A stretch of DNA of 64,000 bases from Morchella semilibera (taxonomy: Eukaryota > Ascomycota > Pezizomycetes > Pezizales > Morchellaceae): NCBI GenBank assembly GCA_009192285.1, contig CM018603.1, positions 6,879,613 through 6,943,612 on the forward strand. Direction: 5' to 3'. Shown here piece by piece: positions 1-11,406 of this stretch. How positions within the stretch are numbered: the first letter of the stretch is position 1; every line of letters begins with the position of its first letter. The translations under genes were made by a program, and so were the position numbers. The notes below the pieces were generated by a model that searched no databases, was not told where the DNA came from, and saw only the letters and a program-made list of their open reading frames with translations.

Positions 1-1
1 T

Positions 2-1354
2 CAGACAAACTGTTATATTCCAATTGACGCATTAGCGAAGCTTGTCATACTGCTAGTCAAATATCAAGTGGAAGACGATTCCAAAGGTCAATTCTTAGAC
101 AAGGCGGATTATCTCAACAGCATCCTAGCCCTGGTTGTTTTCGTGTTCAATTTCCACCACGAGACACGCGGGGAGCATTTCTCTCAGAAGGTCTTTTTCA
201 GATTCTTTTCAAGCATGCTGTACGAATACCACTGCATCGAAAACCAGTTGGGAGCATATCAAGAAAGGATATTAATGGTTTTCTCTGAGTGTTTTTTAAC
301 CATCCAACCGGCCTTCTTCCCAATGTTCAGCTTCCATTGGATGACCTTGGTTTGCCATCGATATTTTATGCCAAAACTCCTGACGCTTGAGGGTGATAAG
401 GGCTGCTCTACATTTGCGAAGATATTAGAGACTATGTTGATATACATCGGCACTCTATTAAAGGAACTGCCCATCCCCCCAGTCGTCAAGCTTCTCTACA
501 GGGGTGTGCTCAGGATACTTTTGGTCTTACACCACGACTTCCCGGAATTCCTTGCTGAGTGGCACTTCTCGATTTGTGAGGTCATTCCAGTGCACTGTAC
601 TCAACTACGCAATCTCATCTTGAGTGCGTACCCTTCCACTCTTTCGGACCTCCCGGATCCATTTACTGCAGGTTTGAAAGTGGATCGCCTTCCTGAAATT
701 CGTATCGCACCCAAGATCTGCGGAGACGTCCTAAAGCCTCTCATCAGAAGCGGAGTCAAAGAGTTGGTGGATTCTTGTTTAGCTTCCGCCGAAGAGCCTA
801 GCAATGCTGCAATTCGTGAGATCTTGGAAAGGCTAGAGACTGAACCAAGGAAAGAAGCAGGATTAGGCTTTACTACTGTCACTATCAATTCGAGTATCCT
901 CAATAGCCTTGTTCTGTATGTTGGTATGGAGGCAATTAAGGATATGAATACGAAGGGGGTATCTTTCCAGACGACAAGTCCCCATGCGGCTTTATTCGCA
1001 AAACTAGCTGCGGATCTGAGTCCCCAGGCACGTTATTTCTTCCTAAGCGCTATTGCGAACCATCTTCGCTATCCAAACAGCCATACCCATTACTTCAGTT
1101 ATCTACTATTGTTTTTATTTGGGCCTGTTCAAAACAAGTCTACTGAATCGGACGTCCGCCAGCAAATTACGCGTGTCTTATTGGAACGGTTGATTGTTCA
1201 TCGACCACATCCATGGGGTCTGATCATTACTTTGCTTGAGTTGCTCAAGAATCCAACTTACGACTTCTGGAACCTGCCGTTCATTAAATCAGCACCAGAG
1301 GTGCCTAATCCCTTTCTTGACCTGATTCCACGATTCACTTGTGCTGATCCCTGA
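2..1354 (+). CDS. NOT1: CCR4-NOT scaffold Not1, C-terminal part (5' end outside window)
   Basis: The frame is open from base 2, so this is the 3' part of a longer gene, about 450 residues to the TGA at 1352-1354. The visible protein is all-helical and matches the conserved C-terminal Not1 domain: DALAKLVILLVKYQ at the edge, then LNSILALVVFVFNFHHE, and NPFLDLIPRF close to the stop. Not1 is the scaffold of the CCR4-NOT deadenylase complex. Its C-terminal domain binds Not2/Not3/5 and supports cytoplasmic mRNA decay and transcriptional control. No intron is visible in this part. The gene converges on SLD5, with about 1 kb between the two stop codons. Family assignment rests on recognised sequence; the rest of the protein cannot be judged here. 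Confidence 0.93.
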   Translation, partial: QTNCYIPIDALAKLVILLVKYQVEDDSKGQFLDKADYLNSILALVVFVFNFHHETRGEHFSQKVFFRFFSSMLYEYHCIENQLGAYQERILMVFSECFLTIQPAFFPMFSFHWMTLVCHRYFMPKLLTLEGDKGCSTFAKILETMLIYIGTLLKELPIPPVVKLLYRGVLRILLVLHHDFPEFLAEWHFSICEVIPVHCTQLRNLILSAYPSTLSDLPDPFTAGLKVDRLPEIRIAPKICGDVLKPLIRSGVKELVDSCLASAEEPSNAAIREILERLETEPRKEAGLGFTTVTINSSILNSLVLYVGMEAIKDMNTKGVSFQTTSPHAALFAKLAADLSPQARYFFLSAIANHLRYPNSHTHYFSYLLLFLFGPVQNKSTESDVRQQITRVLLERLIVHRPHPWGLIITLLELLKNPTYDFWNLPFIKSAPEVPNPFLDLIPRFTCADP

Positions 1355-2400
1355 GACAGATTGAGAGGCTATTTGGTGCTTTGTTCCAACATATCAATAA
1401 CTCTTCATCACCCCCTCGTCAGTAAATCATGCATCAATTCATTTACATTTCGAAGCTCCTGTCTATTATTTTTATTTTACCTCTTGATAATTGGTCTCAA
1501 CCTGGCGTAAATACAAAAAAAAGTATGTTTGTGTAATTACATGGGGCTTTCCGGCAAGGTAGGCAGGTTTGAGTGGGGTCTGTGAAAGGGGGGATGGGGG
1601 GCTCATTTATCTTTTTAATGTATCTTATGGTTTGTTTTTACTGCTTTTTTTGTCATGGAGTTATGTTATTTGTGTTCTGGGTTCCCTTCACCAGTAACTT
1701 TCCCATTCTACACTGTGATAGTTATGTCACTGCGTCATTTTCACATTCCAGATGTTACGCCACAAGCGATTTCATGCGGAGGGGATTCGGAAGTGTTTTA
1801 TTTTTTACTTTTACATTTTCTTCTTCAGGTTTGCTATGTCGAGCATTTTATCTTATTTCTCGAAGGGTTTAAAATAGGGACAATAGGGGTCATGAAGGGA
1901 ATTGGTGACATCAAAATGGGGGTTCGGGGACAGCGTGTATTATATTAGCATACTGATAATTGCGGTTCGAGAATGATAAGGACTTTTTGAGAGCTGAGCT
2001 GATTAACACTTTCAATGGTGGATAATTTATATATACATATTCCATTTAGTTCATCTAAGGCACATAAGTTTTACGGCTTATAATATTACATAAATCTAGT
2101 AATTTCCCCTTTGCACAAACGACTCCAGAGTCTCCTTCTACCTGTGATTGGTTGATGAGATGATAAACGCTAATCAGGTTACCGGGAAAGACTTAGTCTT
2201 TTGCGCGAAGGGCACCATAAGATCGCGTGGAATTCGCCACAGAAATTGTTCCTGCACTAATGGTCCTAAACACCAAAATAGACGAGTGATAGTATATGAC
2301 TGTTTATAAAGCTAGATTAAAGATCACTAGAACTACATGTACCCAATATTGATAAGTGCACCAGAAAAAGAAATGAAATCCGTAACGCCAGTGCCCAGAA
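1355..2400. other. intergenic region between convergent NOT1 and SLD5
   Basis: This is AT-rich 3' flank of two convergent genes. Poly-T and T-rich stretches (about 1600-1870) and TATAT runs (about 2030) fit 3' UTR and terminator sequence. I see no gene, no inverted-repeat element and no TACATGTA motif. Confidence 0.6.
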
Positions 2401-3209
2401 TTAAATAAGTTCCACCTCCCCGTTTAATACGAACTCCCTAACTGCAGAGTACCTGACTACATAGATGTCCCCTTTTTTGAGCTCAAACTCCGCATCTGTG
2501 CCCGGGATTTTGACTGTACGATCTTCGACATCTCGCACAACCCTGCAGAATACTGCGCCGTCGAGGTCAGGTTCCTCGACCATGGATATACCCCCGGCCT
2601 TGTCGTCAAGACGACGCAGCTGCTCTGGGAAATTTCGGAGGAAAGAGGATAGATAGTGGGAGTTAAGTATAGCAAGGTGAGACTTGAGGTATGATAGCTC
2701 GGAGGCACTGAGATTACCACGAGTAGTAGGGGTGGTGAGGATGTGAATTGCATGTTTGTCGATCTGATGGAGTAATTAGCATGACTTAATAAGGCAGATT
2801 ATGGTAGAGGGGGGTTGTTACTTTATGGATTCGCGCACGTAAATAACTACGAACGAGATACTTCACCCTTTCAAGCTCTGTTTGGATCAGGATTAAACTA
2901 AAATTGGTCTTTGGGTCCAGGTCTCCCGTTTGTGTTTCTACTAGTTCAATCTATCCCCATCAAGAAAACCAAGGCGTGGAGTAAGTTAGCTTTTCCCTCA
3001 TGCCCTTAATCCCTCCTCCACTCATAGAGCTACCGCCGTACCTGCGCCCGTACCCGTTCCATCAACCTCTCGAGTAGGTCATTCTGGTAGGGTAAAATCT
3101 CGGGAGCCGTCCGCTCTGCAATCCACGCCTGTGTAAGGTCATTGATATCACGGGTTCCGGCGGGAATGCTCTTATCATCGAATTCTTGGAGGAGGTCGTC
3201 GATATCCAT
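2401..3209 (-). CDS. SLD5: GINS complex subunit Sld5, three exons
   Basis: The model is complement(2401..2763, 2822..2950, 3042..3209), 219 aa, with GT-AG introns of 58 and 91 nt, all phase 0. The start is the ATG at 3209-3207, giving [11 protein letters not shown]. Exon 1 carries [15 protein letters not shown], a hallmark of the Sld5 N-terminal helical domain. The last exon ends in the B-domain ([17 protein letters not shown]...[27 protein letters not shown] in two pieces). Length matches the family (about 220 aa). Sld5 is one of four GINS subunits; GINS joins Cdc45 and Mcm2-7 as the replicative helicase in the nucleus. The gene is divergent from the M20 peptidase, with 432 bp between start codons. 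Splice sites are inferred from frame and consensus. Confidence 0.92.
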
Positions 3210-3477
3210 TTTGCAGTGACTGTGTGGGGGCGGGGGCGCGAAGGCGTGTGAATAGAGCAGGGAGGAGATATGACGTATTACCCGGACGAGAAATGTTGGA
3301 CAGCGTCATCTTTTATTTTGGTAACAGCTCATGTGCCTTGATCTTCTTGACGCTTGGGGAAGCCAGGCGGAGATCTTATAAACTTGTACAGCTGTAGGTA
3401 AATTTCGATATTGAAAATATTACGAGACTGTGCTTAAACACGGGAACTGTGATAAATGTTGACTGGGAACGTCTACA

Positions 3478-3485
3478 TATAAAAG
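3478..3485 (+). promoter_or_regulatory. TATA box of the M20 peptidase gene
   Basis: TATAAAAG lies 164 bp before the ATG at 3642, in the short divergent promoter shared with SLD5. The stretch after it is pyrimidine-rich, as in many filamentous ascomycete promoters. The role is inferred from position and consensus. Confidence 0.5.
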
Positions 3486-3641
3486 AGGAGAAAAACATTA
3501 TAAAGGTACACCCATATAGCGGTGATAACCTAATATATATACCGCCGGAGAGCCTCCCAGTCAACCTCCCTCTTTCGCTCCAGTTTAATCGCCCCCCAAC
3601 AACATCCCCCTTTCGCACACTACGTCGACATCGTCCACAAA

Positions 3642-4976
3642 ATGAAAGTCTCTTCGACTCCTTTGGCTCTCCTTATCTTCCCTCTTGCATCGAGTGCTTT
3701 CAAGCTCCCATTCACCCTTGAGACGATCAAGACACGCTTTGAGTCTATTGAACTCCCGCAATTCATCAAAAACTATGCAGATCCAATCTCAACTTCTCCA
3801 CTATTCTCCTTGCACAAATCCCTTATTGATATCCCGTCCATCACTGGCAACGAACGTGAGGTCGGACAATGGCTCTCAAACTATCTCATCTCAAAGAATT
3901 TCACAGTTGAGACACAAAGTGTATCTGAAGATGGCGAAAGATTCAATATCTTCGCATATATCGGTCAAAACCGCACAACCCACACTCTCGTAACCTCTCA
4001 TATAGACACAGTCCCACCATATATACCCTACCGCGTCTCATCAGGGAGCATCTACGGCCGCGGTTCAAACGATGCAAAGTCAAGTGTTGCTGCCCAGGTC
4101 ATCGCCGTCGAAGAGCTGATTGCATCATCCACAATCCATGAAGGCGACGTCTCCCTTCTTTTTGTCGTGGGCGAGGAGACCACCGGTGACGGTATGAAGG
4201 CAGCGAACGAACTCGGACCCGCGTGGAAAACAGTCATTTTTGGTGAGCCCACGGAAAATAAGCTTGCTGTTGGGCACAAAGGAATAATCATGTTTGATGT
4301 CATTGCCGAGGGTAGGGCAAGCCACTCAGGGTATCCTGAATTAGGGGTCAACGCGAATAGCCATCTCATTCGCGCGCTGTATAATCTCGAAAACGCGAAG
4401 TTGCCGTCCTCTGATCTCCTTGGAGAGTCGACTATAAATATTGGGAAAATTGAGGGCGGCGTCGCCGCTAATGTGATCTCTCCTCACGCCATTGCATCTA
4501 TACTTGTTCGGGTTGCTGGCGATCTCGATGAAACCCTCGCCGCGATTCAAAAGAGCGTTCAGAATCTTCCTGTGGAGATAAAATTTAAAGGTGTTACCTA
4601 TGGGCCACAGGAGCTCGATTATGATGTTGAAGGTTTTCAGACTATTGTATGCTCATACGGCACTGACGTTCCAAACCTTCACGGAGAGCATAAGAAGTAC
4701 CTCTACGGGCCTGGCAGCATTTTAACTGCACACTCCGACAACGAATACGTTCTCAAGTCTGACCTTGTTGAGGCTGTTGCTGGATACAAAAAGCTTATTA
4801 AGGAGAGCTTGTGGCCCACGAAACGGGTTCCATCAATTATTGAGGGTACTGTCCAAGTCGAGGAGGTGGTGGTCAATACGGTCGAAGCTGTTAGCAGCAG
4901 CGCTAGCATAAAAGAGACGGAAGCTACCAAACCGGAGGGGGTAGAATCGAAAACTTCTGTTGAAGGCGAATTGTAG
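3642..4976 (+). CDS. secreted M20-family metallopeptidase (carboxypeptidase-like)
   Basis: Single exon, 444 aa, start in a good context (ACAAAATGA). Residues 1-19 form a signal peptide (hydrophobic LALLIFPLASSA). The M20 zinc site is complete. H120 and D122 lie in SHIDTVPPY, D144 in GRGSNDAKSS, the E178-E179 pair in VVGEETTGDGM, E202 in FGEPTENK, and H364 in LTAHSDNEYV. The dimerisation (lid) domain follows GRASHSGYPELGVN. Asn86 and Asn110 are in N-glycosylation sequons. Fungal secreted or vacuolar members are annotated as probable carboxypeptidases acting on short peptides. The last ~50 residues are a Glu/Val/Ser-rich tail without a domain. Exact substrate unknown. Confidence 0.9.
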   Translation: MKVSSTPLALLIFPLASSAFKLPFTLETIKTRFESIELPQFIKNYADPISTSPLFSLHKSLIDIPSITGNEREVGQWLSNYLISKNFTVETQSVSEDGERFNIFAYIGQNRTTHTLVTSHIDTVPPYIPYRVSSGSIYGRGSNDAKSSVAAQVIAVEELIASSTIHEGDVSLLFVVGEETTGDGMKAANELGPAWKTVIFGEPTENKLAVGHKGIIMFDVIAEGRASHSGYPELGVNANSHLIRALYNLENAKLPSSDLLGESTINIGKIEGGVAANVISPHAIASILVRVAGDLDETLAAIQKSVQNLPVEIKFKGVTYGPQELDYDVEGFQTIVCSYGTDVPNLHGEHKKYLYGPGSILTAHSDNEYVLKSDLVEAVAGYKKLIKESLWPTKRVPSIIEGTVQVEEVVVNTVEAVSSSASIKETEATKPEGVESKTSVEGEL

Positions 4977-5520
4977 CGGGAAATTTTAAATCGATGACTT
5001 TTCTCCTCTCATTATTTCATTAAGTATTACTTGTTTATTTGCTATCGCGAGCGAGTTCCATTGCCTCCGTTGTTTTTCATTTATCAAAGCGTTAATGGAG
5101 TGGATTATGGGCTTGTGTTGTTTTCTCGGGGTAGGGGCAATATTTTGTGCGGGAGTCGAGGATATGTCCAATTTACTCATTCATGCATGATCACTCGAAT
5201 GCTCTGTTGGATTGCTGATGCATATATATTGGCCACATCAAAAATATCAAGACTAGAGATCATATTGCCACATTGCACCCTCAAGATGTCAGTTGTTACC
5301 CCCTATAATGGACGGTGAGAATTTGTATAGGAGATTAATTAATTAATAACAAAGACCACCAACCTTTGCTTTTCCCTGGAGGGGTAGCAAACCTAGGGAT
5401 AGAGACTAGGCCTGAGGCCTGGGTCTGTTGCTCTAATTACATCTCACCAACTTCCGAGGCGCCATGAGATATACCCTACTACGTATACGTACCTGGGGTA
5501 CTGATAAAGGTTGCAATAAA

Positions 5521-5626
5521 GATTTTAGGCCAAGCATCAATTTTGAATCCTGTTTGCCGCCCAGAAAAACGATCCCTACAACTATGTAGTAATTTTGACC
5601 AAAAATGATGGTTGGCCTAAAGTTTC
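5521..5626. repeat. imperfect inverted repeat (possible small MITE)
   Basis: A left arm with TTTTAGGCCAAGCATCA (5523 on) pairs with a right arm ending TGATGGTTGGCCTAAAG (to about 5622). This gives an imperfect stem of about 25 bp around a 50-bp loop. No clear target-site duplication is visible, so it may be an old, eroded element. Confidence 0.4.
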
Positions 5627-6028
5627 TGATGTCTTAGAAACGCGACACAGAACGTGTATCAACGAACCAAGGTATCTGGGAACATAGACCAGCAATTCAT
5701 GTTTATGACGTATCATAGCTTATCGGTATCCCGGGTACATGCAGTCAGTTACCGGTCGCATTTCGAGCTGTATTTACCTGTAGACGCAGTAACCAGTACT
5801 ACTTGATATCTGAGATGCAGTTCTACATCATATGTAGGTACTTAGGTACATGTACTACTAATTCCATGAACACAACTGATATTGCATATACATATACGTA
5901 TTCGGGGGCGTCATGGAGGGACGAGTACCTACATGTACCTATTACCCATCTTGGCGTGCGCAGTCCCAAATCTTTCTCAGACACGACCTTTTACTGAACG
6001 CCCATGTATACATAAGTACATGTAAGTA

Positions 6029-6158
6029 CAGCGGTAGGTAATAAGTGATGGAACACAGTGATGTAAAACGCCACCAACATTTGGTGCAGCGACAGGTAAT
6101 AAGTGATGGAACGCCCTGAGATACAGGCATCGCTGTGTTCCATCACTTATTACCGCTG
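6029..6158. mobile_element. TA-flanked MITE-like element A (130 bp)
   Basis: The ends read CAGCGGTA...TACCGCTG and are flanked on both sides by TA (6027-6028, 6159-6160). The terminal inverted repeats extend about 30 bp with small gaps (GTAATAAGTGATGGAACACAG on the left, its complement on the right). An internal direct copy of the arm lies at about 6091-6112. CAG...CTG termini with TA duplication fit the Tc1/mariner superfamily. There is no coding capacity. Confidence 0.75.
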
Positions 6159-6174
6159 TACATACATTTATGTA

Positions 6175-6400
6175 CAGACCTGTTCGAAAAGTCCTGGCAC
6201 CCTACTGTATTCTGTCTGTTTACGAATTCTAACCCACCAACAACCATTTCTCCTGCGCATACTCAAAATTGATAGGTATGGCCGTAATGAAGATATTGTA
6301 GCTCTCTGTTATTATAGTCACAGTAATGGGAGAATTAGAAAACAGAAGAAACACCCTCGTACTTTTGACCCGGGGTGCCAGGACTTTTCGAACGGGGCTG
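6175..6400. mobile_element. TA-flanked MITE-like element B (226 bp)
   Basis: Terminal inverted repeats of about 28 bp share CGTTCGAAAAGTCCTGGCAC-like sequence (left has TGTTCG, right reads as CCGTTCG). The left end is CAGACC and the right end GGGCTG, with TA at 6173-6174 and 6401-6402. The element is non-autonomous and non-coding. Its TIRs differ from those of the neighbouring element A, which lies only 16 bp away. Confidence 0.8.
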
Positions 6401-9400
6401 TACATACAATACATGTATGTACGTACTTCTTGTATCTACATACATGTATACATACTTGTACATACTCTACATAGATGCCCTTATGTGCGTAGTCATAGAA
6501 AGCGCACAAGATTCCACTGTTTGAAACCAGTTCTATATAGTCTAACTGCAACTTTGAATGCACGTGCATTTAACCTATACAACAAATCTAAACATGTATG
6601 TACATGCAGTCGGTGAATACGTGTATTTAAGTTATCAGATTCGAATCTGATCACCTCTCACTATACTGTACATACTAGGGTATTACATGTAGATACATGG
6701 TTTACAGCCTTGTTTGGTTACTCGAGTCGCAAATTCACACTTGATGTATAAGGACATAAAATGCTTGATTGCATGATTGTCAGCATCAACGCAATTATCA
6801 AGTATTTCATGCCGAAGGGGATGCAGGAGCTACATGTACATGTAGGTGGTTTGCAAACCGGCGCCGGTGTATACGTAGCGAAGAAAATCCTAACATGTAA
6901 CTTCAGCAAATGATCAGCAGTAACATCTCGAGATCAGGAATCCGTCTACAATAATATGTTGCCTGTTGTAGACTTATAATTAAACTATCAATTTCATTGA
7001 GGCGAGAGCATTTTAAACTTGTGGAGCTAATACATACTTAGTTAGTGGTTGATTCCTTAGGCTGTAGGCGGGTACGAGTGAGATTATGTGATTTTGGAAT
7101 TAAGTCGCCACATTAGCCATTCATGTCGGCAGTCCCCAACATCCGATCTTTTAGTACTCCTACCGGAACTCTAGCTCTAAGCTGCTTTATTTTAGCCACT
7201 CTTTACTCCGAATTAGAAATCTCTATGTTGGGGAGCTCATTCCTAACTAGCACATTGTGGATTTGGCTTCCGAGTATGTAGTACATGTAGCCTTGCTACA
7301 GTAAGCCCCCGTTAATGCGCAGTCGGAAGATATTAATGCGGTACATATTCTTCACTCAACTAAGTTGCTAGTAATCTAATTCACCCTATTTTTTCGTGGA
7401 TCTGCCCACGTCCCCTAACTCAGCCTCACCTCCCATCCAACATGTATCTTGTCACAAGTCACGCGCGCATAGATAGTGATTGTCTTGGAATTCCGGTGTT
7501 ATTTCAGTCACGAGGCCCGTCAATATCGGCACGTTGTTTAAACACATATCGTATAGGCATATCATGACGACTGCCTGGCTGTATGAATAGTCTGGTATAT
7601 ATGCAGCCGCCAGCACAAGTTAATTCGAAGTTTGTAGTACTACATGTAGCGTTGAGCACAACCGCTCCCTACACGCGCGTATATATATGATACAGCTTAA
7701 GAATCACCAAAGCTACATACATTTATTGATCATTAAAGTATACGGTCAGTAAATACCTCTATTTAGCCATGGCAGTGTGGACTATTCTAACCACTTTGCC
7801 AATAATCTAACGTGTGTCAGGTCAAGTCTATATATAGGACTTTGGGCGCTTATATTACCGCATCTGGCCCGACTAGATCGTTGATATACCAGGCGCTTGT
7901 AATACTCCCTAGATTCTACTAAGCGCCTAAATATTTTACCTATACTGGGTCAATTTATTTCTCAGATTTAGCTCCAACGGCTAATCTGCGATAGGCGAGA
8001 CGTTCCTTAATTACATGTAACGATCAACCACTCTAGATCTAGCTTTATCCCGACCCACAAAACATGCACCCAACTAGGCGCTTTCGAGAGTTTCATAAAA
8101 TTGCGTACTCGGTCCGAGTGTTACATCACCGGTACCTACCATAAACTCATAAACTGCCGGGAATCTGACTCGTGGTAGAATTTTGGCTTAGAATGTTGGC
8201 TATGGAAATTGATATGCGGTAAGAGGGGGGTTCCTTTACCCTATCAAGAATTAACAAACCAGCACTTATCCCTGCTTCTCCCGATCCTCAGAGCTTTATC
8301 TGCTCTCAACATCTTTTTGTTGATAAGTGCAAGTGAATATTTGGTGCACGGGATCATTACATAGCTGCAAGGCGTTGCCAGACGGAACTGTGCCATATAT
8401 TGTCGGTCCCGTGAGATATTCTATATGAAGGCACTATTCCAAAGCACATTATATATACATGTATGTTTCGATGTTATTCTTGATCCAGACACGGGAAAAT
8501 GTGATCGACAACATTGGTGGACCAACAAATATCTTCCAAGTGGGGGGGGGGAAGAAAATCTCTGATATGTACGAGCCACAGATACCTACGTTGAACTAGA
8601 CGCCACGCATACTCGTTGTACTACACGGTACTGAAACAAGGATCGATTCAAAACCTGTCAATGATTGGATAATCACTAAATGTTGGTGAAATCCCTCGCA
8701 GCAACTAATGGCCGCTAAAGAGTTTGCTTACTGGGAAAAAACGATAATTACTGCCATGTCATCCAAGATAACTTAATTGGATTTAGTTGGTGATCTAAGG
8801 TAAAACTCTTCTACCCCTGTCTATCAAGAATTCAAGCAACTATGTAACTACTCTACCGATAGGCGAAAAAGAAAGAAAAATGCTAGGCAGGAGATATGTA
8901 CCTACGCTAAAATTTTCCCCAGCAATCAGTGGATTACGGAGGTAATTTAGGTTCCTAAAAGAATCTTTTAGCTGCAGGTGTGAGACAGAAAGTCGACAGA
9001 AGGCCCTACACAGCTTACAAGTTGAACGACACAAGTCTCTTCCGAAAACAGCTAGACTTTTCTGTCCAACCTGTTCTACTTACATGTAGTTTCTGTTCAA
9101 CTCACGAAGCTAAAAGTCACAAATACTGCGGGTAAGAGTAGATTCGAGTCGGTAATAGGACGTTGGTATCAGCTTTGAGAGCAGGGGCCGGCCCCAGTGT
9201 GTTGTCTATCTGGATGAGGGGAGATTTTATTCATTACAATTACTTAATCGGATACCATTGCAACCAAATACATGTACCTACCAAAATTCCGATCAGCTTG
9301 CCTAATTTATAGTTGGTTGGTCGTGCTGGAAAGAGAGGTTGATCTAATCTAGGCCGGCTGTACGTACGATCTTTGGGCGTACATATATCTACATGTATCC

Positions 9401-9624
9401 TAGCTATAGCTATGCACATATGTGTATAATGATATGCATATATTTAGGTCAATTACTTTACAATGTTACATGTATCTTATAGAAGTCACACCATCTAGGA
9501 TCAAGGGCTCTTAATTATGCTTCCGCTAGGTAATTTAAATGCTCGGTCTCACTACCTGTGTTCGTAGGATAACACTCTTGGCCAATTGGTAACGTACTAA
9601 TTATTTACTACCTGTACTTTATAG

Positions 9625-9694
9625 TCGCTAATTAAAAGGTCGGAAATTTTAGTATTGGTTGCAACGATTTCCGACCATCTAATTAACGCGCGAG
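9625..9694. repeat. dispersed hairpin element, copy 1
   Basis: A roughly 70-bp imperfect palindrome: TAATTAAAAGGTCGGAAAT pairs with ATTTCCGACC and TAATTA further on, and the element ends in ACGCGCGAG. A diverged copy lies at 19607-19680 with the same layout and the same GCAACGAT loop and ACGCGCGAG end. Two copies indicate a dispersed family. Confidence 0.5.
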
Positions 9695-10905
9695 TACACG
9701 GTAAAGTAATATCGACATATACTTGCAATTGTGCTTGTAGTTTCATGCATACCATACAAAAAAGTGGTCTTGGTGGCCTTTTGTGTGCATGCAATGAAAT
9801 TGAAACCATTTGATTTATTAGAACGTATTGAATATTATGATTAATACATCAGTTTACCCCGGCCGCAGTCTATAGAAATGGCCATGGTACGATCGATAGG
9901 CATTAGAGGAAGAATGTCGTATTCTTAGGGTATTGGCGGGAATACCGTAGTGCACCCGCCTTGCCTTTTGTTGTACCCCAGGGGTCCTTAAAGTGGTGCA
10001 ACGGGCTCAGTACTCTGGTGTCGTGATCACCATCAAAGCTAGACATACCCAGTAAACCTTTTCATTTTTGTTTTCACGCCCTTTATATATATATGTAATA
10101 ATGTTTTAGTCTGGTTACATTCCTGGGGAAGGAAAGATTACTCGGCATGTATCTGGGCATCAGCTACTATATAATATACGTACTGTAGCTACATATACAT
10201 GTAGTTATTGCTTGCAAGACGCCCACCCGTGGAAGTTATAGTGTAAAAATTCAAGAAATTATAGTACCAAATATTTCCACTTAGTCCTTGAACAGAAGAA
10301 GCCGAGGCTAGTGGAACGTGGCTACTACATGTATGCACTTACTTAATTACATGTAGCTACTACTACATGTATATCTCAACTGTTTTCAAGGTTGTCCTGA
10401 GTGGTCGTCACAAGGCCTCGGTGCCCCGGAAGATCTTCTGGGTGGCCATAGGGCCTTCTTGCGAATGGACCTAAAAACCAGTGCATTCTTGGGGCATTGA
10501 TCTAGGTCATAGAGCTATATATAGGGAGCTCCATAATCCAGTCTCAATGCATACGTACATGTATAAACTACGTACATAGTACGTACATGTATACTGGAAT
10601 GTATGTAGCACAAGGGATGGCAAGGACATGGTCTAACTTCGTTAGGTTGCTGAATAAGTAAAAAAATCCAGTATCACAAAAAAGGCCAAAACACATTTTT
10701 ATAGATGTACGTACCGCAGTGGGAAAGTACTGTACCGATACCGTATTCATACCGCTCTTTTGGTACTGTATGATATGATTCCGGTATGATGGGTCCTAGT
10801 GAGCATGCGCAACTTATGTGCTCCATATACAAGACTGTACTATTTTGGAGCTTGGTTTAATTTGGCTAAAGAGGCCCTAGCTCCCTTCAGCGAGTCCTAG
10901 AGGTA

Positions 10906-10968
10906 TTTGGCCGTGTGGCGTGGGCCTGGACAGTGGCTCCAATCCACGCCACAAAGCCAAACCTGGTT
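10906..10968. repeat. short hairpin
   Basis: GTGGCGTGG and CCACGCCAC form a perfect 9-bp stem. It is extended outward by TTGGC/GCCAA with small bulges, and the loop is about 18 bp. Function unknown; it may be the remnant of an inverted-repeat element. Confidence 0.35.
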
Positions 10969-11126
10969 GTTAGGAAGATCTGGCCGGTCGAGGATCTGGA
11001 TCCTTGAGGCTCAGTTTTAGCGTTTGTCTAGAGCAATTATTCTTCCGTGGTTCACATTTATGCGGGGGAGCTACTACCGCTGCAAGCGTCATCGGGGGGG
11101 TCGGGTTTAGCAATCAATTGTGCATA

Positions 11127-11268
11127 CAGAGTCTGGTAGAATTATTGCGAAGGTGGGTCCCCGCGACCCGATAATTCCATTGGCTCTTGAAAAGATTTTT
11201 GCTATGAGCACGGACCAAGAAACCCACTCTATTAGCTCTGACTTTCGTATTAATTCTACCAGACTCTG
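11127..11268. mobile_element. TA-flanked MITE-like element C (142 bp)
   Basis: Perfect 18-bp terminal inverted repeats (CAGAGTCTGGTAGAATTA at the left, its complement at the right) are flanked by TA at 11125-11126 and 11269-11270. The interior is non-coding. The perfect TIRs suggest a fairly recent insertion. A different element begins only 13 bp further on. Confidence 0.85.
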
Positions 11269-11281
11269 TAGGTACTACATA

Positions 11282-11406
11282 CAGTGGGGCGTAGAGTATC
11301 GTTCGGGCGGCTGTTCATTGTTTTCTGCACGCTTGCTGGCAGACGCAGTGCGTGTGCTTTGAGGGGTACATACATGTAGTACGTACCCGAACGAAACCCT
11401 CGACTG
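11282..11406. mobile_element. TA-flanked MITE-like element D (125 bp)
   Basis: The left end CAGTGGGGCG...TCGTTCGGG pairs imperfectly with the right end, which reads CAGTCGAGGGTTTCGTTCGGG on the other strand. TA lies on both sides (11280-11281, 11407-11408). The element contains one TACATGTA near its right arm. It has no coding capacity. Confidence 0.7.
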
